Positions 60,143 through 64,000 of a stretch of 64,000 bases of DNA are shown here, piece after piece. The stretch is taken from contig NZ_JBNFZM010000005.1 of assembly GCF_051195235.1 (NCBI RefSeq), forward strand, positions 310,001 to 374,000, written 5' to 3'. Numbering within the stretch: position 1 is the stretch's first letter; every line of letters begins with the position of its first letter. Under the pieces are notes generated by a model that saw nothing but the letters and a program-made list of their open reading frames with translations, searched no databases and was not told the origin of the DNA. This stretch comes from Tateyamaria sp947503385. GTDB lineage: Bacteria > Pseudomonadota > Alphaproteobacteria > Rhodobacterales > Rhodobacteraceae. The position numbers and the translations under genes were made by a program.

Positions 60143-60184
60143 TGTCGCTCAGCGTTGGAGGCAGTGATAGCCGGTGTCAAGCAA

Positions 60185-60207
60185 GCCCCGGCGATCCACG
60201 CCGGGGC
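60185..60207 (-). terminator. Terminator hairpin after the DUF1127 gene
   Basis: GCCCCGGCG (60185-60193) and CGCCGGGGC (60199-60207), 9-bp stem, 5-nt loop, followed on the minus strand by TTGCTTG. Confidence 0.7.
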
Positions 60208-60216
60208 CGTGCCGAT

Positions 60217-60435
60217 TTAGCAGTACATCAGGTCGCGGAACACGTAAGACGCGATGTCCTGACGACGCAGGCCCATTTCGGCCAGTTCGGCGTCGGATTT
60301 GGCGTTCAGCGCATCAATCCGGCGCATCCGCACTTCGGCGGCAGCGGACAACGTCATGGCCTCACCGACCATGGAAAAGAAGTTTTTGATCGACGCCCAG
60401 ACGGATGTGGGCTGATTTGTGGCAGCATAGGCCAT
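60217..60435 (-). CDS. DUF1127 domain protein
   Basis: 72-residue protein; the C-terminal DUF1127 motif (RMRRIDALNAKSDAELAEMGL followed by RRQDI) is clear. DUF1127 proteins are small, basic, often stress- or phosphate-linked regulators with RNA-binding or RNA-degradation roles in Rhodobacter relatives (CcaF1-like). The start has GAGGTG upstream. Single gene with its own terminator. Confidence 0.88.
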   Translation of the reverse strand: MAYAATNQPTSVWASIKNFFSMVGEAMTLSAAAEVRMRRIDALNAKSDAELAEMGLRRQDIASYVFRDLMYC

Positions 60436-60565
60436 GGAACACCTCGCAATGTGTGCGGTTAAAGCTGTTCCTCCCTTGTGCGTCTTACATGCGCCCGAGG
60501 GTGCCGAATGACAAATGCCAATGCTGCATAGCGGCGTTGCACCGCATTAATGACCGGAAAACAAA

Positions 60566-60596
60566 AGAAAAAGGCGCGCAGAATATGCGCGCCTTT
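60566..60596 (-). terminator. Intrinsic terminator after folE2
   Basis: AAAGGCGCGCA (60570-60580) and TGCGCGCCTTT (60586-60596), 11-bp stem, 5-nt loop; on the minus strand it ends in TTTTTCTTTT. Confidence 0.9.
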
Positions 60597-60616
60597 GTCA
60601 TAAGACAGGGGATGGT

Positions 60617-61717
60617 TCAGCCGACGTGGAACAGCGTCGCGAACATGCGCGGGTCGATACTGTCGTTGGCAAAAGTGTCGCCTTCGGTCAGCACGGACAC
60701 CGCGTCGTGACTGTGCAGGCTTTCCTGATGGCTGGCCACGACACGGAAATCGCCGATGCGCACGTCTGCCAGCAGCTGTTCACAGAACAGCCGCGCAGCG
60801 TCCTCGACAAAGATCGGGTTGGCCGCGTTCAGTTCGGCAAAGGCCTGTTCGTCCTCGCGCTTGACCATGACTTGCGTCTCGGTGGGCACCGCACGGCGGC
60901 ACGCTTCAATCAGGTCCTCGAACCAGACGGTATCCGTATCCTCATCCACCACCACGCTGATACGCGCGACAGAGCGCTGCGAATGCGGCGTGGCCAGTTG
61001 TCCACGGGTCGCACGAGCATGTTCGCTCAGCTCCAGCGAGCAGGGGCATGTGGACGAATAGACATAATCCAGATGGACGATCCGCTTGCGCACGCCCGCC
61101 TGCTCAACCAGTTCCAGCGCGATGTCGTAATACTGGTAGCCCGACAGGCCCGACCGCAGGCTTTCCACCTTCATCGGGAAGGAAAAGCGCATCTGGATGC
61201 GGGCGTCAAAGCTCTCGAGATCGGCTTTGTAGTCGTCCAGCGCCGCCTCGATCACGCCAAAGGAAAACGTGCGCTCGGCATGTTTGTAGAACGAGCGCAT
61301 GATGCGGGACATATTGATGCCCTTCTTGTCCGCCTCAAGGCTCACCGTACCGGTCACGGATGTTTCCAGTGTCAGCGGACCATTGTCGCGCGTCGCCACT
61401 TGCAATGGCAGACGGAAATTCGAGATGCCCACATGCTGGATTTGCTGGTTTGCACCCCGGATCAGGCTGCTGGGACCATTCTGCAAATCCGGCAGCGTGT
61501 CCTTGTATGCCGCGTCCGCCGCGAAATCCTCGGGATAGTCGCGGGCAAAAGACGGGTAATCCGCCGCCTTGCCGGGCACGAGGCGCGCCACAGACGGGTC
61601 AAGTTCAATGATTTCGGTCGTCGAGGCCTGTTTGGCCCAACGGCGGAGCAGGTCCAGCGCTGCTTCTGCCTCATCACGTTCGGGTATTGCGGTCAGTGTG
61701 GGCGTATGAATGTTCAT
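60617..61717 (-). CDS. folE2: GTP cyclohydrolase FolE2
   Basis: 366-residue type IB GTP cyclohydrolase, first step of folate synthesis, often used when zinc is scarce because it accepts other metals. The family's active-site Cys region STCPCSLELSEHA and the TPHSQRS His segment are present, with E in VPTETQVMVKREDE. The other folate genes lie 14 kb away. No FolE1 or Zur-type box was found near it. GGGGGG precedes the start. Confidence 0.93.
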   Translation of the reverse strand: MNIHTPTLTAIPERDEAEAALDLLRRWAKQASTTEIIELDPSVARLVPGKAADYPSFARDYPEDFAADAAYKDTLPDLQNGPSSLIRGANQQIQHVGISNFRLPLQVATRDNGPLTLETSVTGTVSLEADKKGINMSRIMRSFYKHAERTFSFGVIEAALDDYKADLESFDARIQMRFSFPMKVESLRSGLSGYQYYDIALELVEQAGVRKRIVHLDYVYSSTCPCSLELSEHARATRGQLATPHSQRSVARISVVVDEDTDTVWFEDLIEACRRAVPTETQVMVKREDEQAFAELNAANPIFVEDAARLFCEQLLADVRIGDFRVVASHQESLHSHDAVSVLTEGDTFANDSIDPRMFATLFHVG

Positions 61718-61879
61718 AAAGTAGCCCCCCTTTCATTTTGCGTGTGGGTCAAAGATATGTCCCCGCCCACACTTTTCCAATCACACTTACAATTACGTGT
61801 GCTGGTGAAACATGGATGACAAAAACCTCCAGAAAGATGCCGCCGCAATGCTGCGGCTGCATCGTGCACTATATTGCTT

Positions 61880-63079
61880 TTATTGCGCTTTTTCCAGCGC
61901 CTGCATAACGTCTTCAATCAAATCGCCAGCATCTTCAAGGCCTACGGACATGCGTACGAGGCCGGGCGTGATGCCCAGTGCATCCTTCTGATCCTGCGGC
62001 AAACGCTGGTGGGTGGTGGTCGCCGGGTGGGTCAGAATCGATTTGGCATCGCCAAGGTTGTTGGAAATCACGGGGATGGTCAGCGCGTTGAGGAATTTGA
62101 ACGCCGCCGTCTGCCCGCCGCTGAGGTCCAGCGACAGCACCGTGCCCCCCGATCCGCCCATTTGCGCCTGTACCAGCGCGTGCTGGGCATGGCTGGGGTG
62201 GCCCGGATAGAGCACCCGCGCCAGAGCCGCGTGCCCCTGAAGCGCATCAGCCAATGCACGGGCGGAACCCGCCTGCGCACGCACCCGCAGATCGAGTGTC
62301 TCAAGCCCCTTGAGCAGGACCCAAGCCGTGAACGGCGACATGGAACCGCCGGTGTGCTTCATGTAGGGCTCAACCGTTTTGCGGATGAACTCTTGGGTGC
62401 CGAGGATAACGCCGCCCAAGGTGCGCCCCTGCCCGTCCATATGCTTGGTCGCGGAATAGATGACCACGTCAGCGCCTTGGGCAAAGGCGTCGGAATAGAC
62501 CGGCGTGGCAAAGACGTTGTCGACCAGCACCGTCGCGCCCACCGCGTGCGCCAGTTCCGAGACGGCAGTAATGTCCACCACCTCCAGCGTCGGGTTCGAG
62601 ATCGATTCAAAGAACACAGCCCGCGTGCCCGGCGAGATCGCCGCGCGCCACTGGTCCAGATCCGTGCCGTCGACGAATTCCACCTGGACCCCGTAGCGGG
62701 TCAGGATGTCTTCGAGCACGTAGAGGCACGAACCAAACAGCGCCCGCGCCGACACAACCCTGTCGCCTGCCTTGAGCATGGACATCAGCGCACCGGACAC
62801 TGCCGCCATGCCGGACGCGGTGGCAAAGCCGTCTTCGGCCCCTTCGAGTGCGGCAATGCGGTCCTCGAACATCGCCACGGTCGGATTGCCGTAGCGGGCA
62901 TAGATAAACTCGTCCTCGCCCGCCGCCTCGAACCGCTGCGCTGCGGCCTCGGCGCTGTCATAGACGAACCCTTGGGTCAAAAAGATCGCTTCGCTCACCT
63001 CACCGTACTGGCTGCGGCGCACGCCACCATGCACGGCACGGGTGCGGGGATGCCAATCATCGCTCATCATCAACTCCAT
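61880..63079 (-). CDS. metZ: O-succinylhomoserine sulfhydrylase
   Basis: 399-residue Cys/Met-metabolism PLP enzyme making homocysteine from O-succinylhomoserine and sulfide. Motifs: YARYGNPTVAMFEDRIAALEG, the PLP lysine near 209 in VIYSATKHMDGQGRTLGG, and KSILTHPATTTHQRL. Closest family MetZ; cystathionine gamma-synthase is an alternative. A SAM-II-like leader with terminator precedes it, so it should be repressed by SAM. The ATG at 63079 or the Met at 63070 (MMSDD) may be the start. Confidence 0.93.
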   Translation of the reverse strand: MELMMSDDWHPRTRAVHGGVRRSQYGEVSEAIFLTQGFVYDSAEAAAQRFEAAGEDEFIYARYGNPTVAMFEDRIAALEGAEDGFATASGMAAVSGALMSMLKAGDRVVSARALFGSCLYVLEDILTRYGVQVEFVDGTDLDQWRAAISPGTRAVFFESISNPTLEVVDITAVSELAHAVGATVLVDNVFATPVYSDAFAQGADVVIYSATKHMDGQGRTLGGVILGTQEFIRKTVEPYMKHTGGSMSPFTAWVLLKGLETLDLRVRAQAGSARALADALQGHAALARVLYPGHPSHAQHALVQAQMGGSGGTVLSLDLSGGQTAAFKFLNALTIPVISNNLGDAKSILTHPATTTHQRLPQDQKDALGITPGLVRMSVGLEDAGDLIEDVMQALEKAQ

Positions 63080-63099
63080 CGCGGGCCTGAAATGCGGGG

Positions 63100-63150
63100 T
63101 CAGGCCACAAAAAACCCCCAGACGCGGTCAAGCGAAAGGGGGGCTTTCAT
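63100..63150 (-). CDS. Putative 16-codon leader peptide of metZ
   Basis: ATG at 63150 opens a 16-codon ORF (MKAPLSLDRVWGFFVA, then TGA). The AAAAGG at the 3' end of the aptamer is 5 nt before the ATG and would be its ribosome-binding site. The ORF runs through the terminator hairpin: its Trp-Gly-Phe-Phe codons form the 3' arm and U-tract. It is too short for statistical support, so existence as a translated peptide is inferred from position. Confidence 0.45.
   Translation of the reverse strand: MKAPLSLDRVWGFFVA
63109..63145 (-). terminator. Leader terminator of metZ
   Basis: On the minus strand GCCCCCC pairs with GGGGG around an inner CGC/GCG stem, followed by TTTTTT (63114-63109). It lies between the aptamer and metZ and inside the leader ORF. 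Confidence 0.75.
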
Positions 63151-63155
63151 CCTGA

Positions 63156-63238
63156 CCTTTTAGCGGTGTTTTCCGACCCGTCCTGCCGCTGGCAGAGACG
63201 TCGGGGTGGCCCGCAATCCGGTTACAAATCGCCACATC
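63156..63238 (-). promoter_or_regulatory. SAM-II-class riboswitch with an inserted helix
   Basis: On the minus strand: GTGGC (63235-63231) pairs with GCCAC (63210-63206) as P1; between them GATTTGTAACCGGATTGC matches the SAM-II loop, and CACCGCTAAAAGG near 63156 is the 3' pseudoknot strand with the ribosome-binding site. Between P1 and the 3' strand lies an added hairpin (63204-63173: CCGAC-GTC-T-CTGCC, AGC, GGCAG-GAC-GG-GTCGG). SAM-II and the related SAM-V class (long loops) bind S-adenosylmethionine and repress methionine genes. Confidence 0.85.
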
Positions 63239-63242
63239 TCAG

Positions 63243-63271
63243 GGGGTACGCCGCGCCGTGTGGCACGTCAA
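63243..63271 (-). promoter_or_regulatory. Probable sigma70-type promoter of the metZ leader
   Basis: TTGACG (63271-63266) and TACCCC (63248-63243) are separated by 17 bp on the minus strand; the expected start point near 63236 falls at the first base of the aptamer. The -10 is weak. Confidence 0.5.
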
Positions 63272-63360
63272 CACCGTCACGGTGCTGTAACTCAAATTTC
63301 ATGTCCCCGTCATAGGGCTGGTTCATAGCGGCACCACAAAATGTGGTAGGAGGTGCTGAG

Positions 63361-64000
63361 ATGCCGATCCTGAGACTGAATGCGCGCCCTACGGGGCTGT
63401 CTCTTCACGGCTCGCCTGCCCCGGCCCTGCCCGCCTTGCGCCGCGCCGCTGCGGGCACCGGGCCGGTGATGATCCTGATCCACGGGTTCAAATATGATCC
63501 TGACGATGCGGTCTGTTCGCCGCACGTGACAATCTTTGGCCATGGCGCACATCCGCGCCGCGCAAACGGCGCGTGGCTGCGCCCATTGGGATTTGGCGAA
63601 AAGACCAGCGCCGAAGGCTTGGCAATCGCCTTTGGCTGGCGCGCGCGCGGCGATTTGGGGCGGGCCAGCCAATCGGCCCGCGTCGCAGGCCAACATCTGG
63701 TGCAGGTGATCCGCGCGCTGCGGAGCGCGAACCCAGAGCGCCCCATTCACGCCATCACACATTCGATGGGCAGTGAAGTGATCTTTGAAGCCCTGCATGG
63801 CCTCGCAGCCGGAGACGTGGACCGCATCGTGACCCTGACGGGTGCGACCTATGCCAGCCGCGCCGCAGCAGCCTTGCAGACACCAGCGGGCCGGGCGGCA
63901 GACTTGTTCAACATCACCAGCCGCGAAAACGATGTGTTTGATTTCCTCTACGAACGCCTGACCACCCCACCCGTCCCCGGAGACGGCGCGATGGGTGCAG
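63361..64000 (+). CDS. Alpha/beta-hydrolase, partial at the right edge
   Basis: Reading from ATG at 63361 (AGGAGG just upstream) gives 213 residues to the end of the window with no stop: PVMILIHGFKYDPDDAVCSP (oxyanion strand and loop), HAITHSMGSEVIFEAL with nucleophile Ser in the elbow HSMGS, and VTLTGATYASRAAAAL. It resembles esterase/lipase-like proteins of unknown substrate. Divergent from metZ across the riboswitch leader. The C-terminus, including the catalytic acid and His, is beyond the window. Confidence 0.82.
   Translation, partial: MPILRLNARPTGLSLHGSPAPALPALRRAAAGTGPVMILIHGFKYDPDDAVCSPHVTIFGHGAHPRRANGAWLRPLGFGEKTSAEGLAIAFGWRARGDLGRASQSARVAGQHLVQVIRALRSANPERPIHAITHSMGSEVIFEALHGLAAGDVDRIVTLTGATYASRAAAALQTPAGRAADLFNITSRENDVFDFLYERLTTPPVPGDGAMGA

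Noticed and set aside
61718..61879. Zur box upstream of folE2
   Set aside because: FolE2 genes are often zinc regulated, but only loose inverted repeats (GTGTGGG...CCCACAC) are seen; no recognisable Zur palindrome.

Overview
The window is a piece of an alphaproteobacterial chromosome, most likely from the Rhodobacteraceae (Roseobacter group). I infer this from the GC-rich, densely packed genes, the gene order pcm, tolC, PopZ-like, several Rhodobacteraceae-type small proteins (DUF1127, DUF6280-like, DUF6446-like), a tripartite tricarboxylate transporter operon, FolE2, and a SAM-II-class leader before metZ. No species assignment is attempted.

Left backbone (1 to 23.7 kb). An RTX calcium-binding protein is followed by an aspartate aminotransferase with a small partner gene, an XRE regulator overlapping sdhE, an LdtR-like MarR regulator, a DUF2235 hydrolase overlapping a molybdenum hydroxylase large subunit, and valS. 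Next come a crotonase, a HisC-like aminotransferase, a serine-glyoxylate-type aminotransferase, an MsbA-like ABC exporter that shares a CTAG stop with a convergent glycosyltransferase, ygfZ, efp, a DUF6280-like gene and a YdjM-like membrane protein. A PopZ-like acidic protein follows, broken by a 96-base run of N inside a (GCTTCG)n repeat. Then tolC, pcm and tRNA-Cys(GCA).

Genomic island (23,734 to 34,126). A 44-bp direct repeat of the 3' half of tRNA-Cys brackets about 10.35 kb of visibly less GC-rich DNA that starts with a tyrosine integrase. It carries a DUF6641-like protein, a clamp-loader-like AAA+ ATPase, several phage- or plasmid-type proteins of unknown function, a second recombinase reduced to its catalytic domain, a structured noncoding stretch of about 0.5 kb, a lipoprotein, an XRE regulator, and a convergent pair read as a type II restriction-modification module: a PD-(D/E)XK-like nuclease candidate and an amino-methyltransferase with a variant HPPY motif. 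Three copies of a palindrome (best copy TGTCTGTTAACAGACA) stand upstream of the integrase and two other genes and look like the island's own operator. A 5'-truncated MrcB-HNH nuclease gene lies just outside the right repeat.

Right backbone (35 to 64 kb). An overlapping operon encodes a three-part TTT transporter, an unknown protein, a class III CoA-transferase and a citryl-CoA lyase-like protein, suggesting uptake, CoA activation and cleavage of a carboxylic acid. It is followed by an ArsR regulator, NIPSNAP and ABM proteins and a DMT exporter; the folate-glmM operon folB, folP, glmM; a SleB hydrolase; ppdK; glyQ, VOC, DUF6446-like, glyS; a secreted trypsin-fold protein that seems to have lost its catalytic residues; an AruI-like TPP enzyme with trkH; a DUF1127 protein; folE2; and metZ. 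The metZ leader combines a SAM-II-like aptamer with an inserted helix, a 16-codon leader ORF whose ribosome-binding site lies in the aptamer, and an intrinsic terminator inside that ORF. This leader and the island operator and R-M module are the most interesting points in the window. An alpha/beta-hydrolase gene runs off the right edge.
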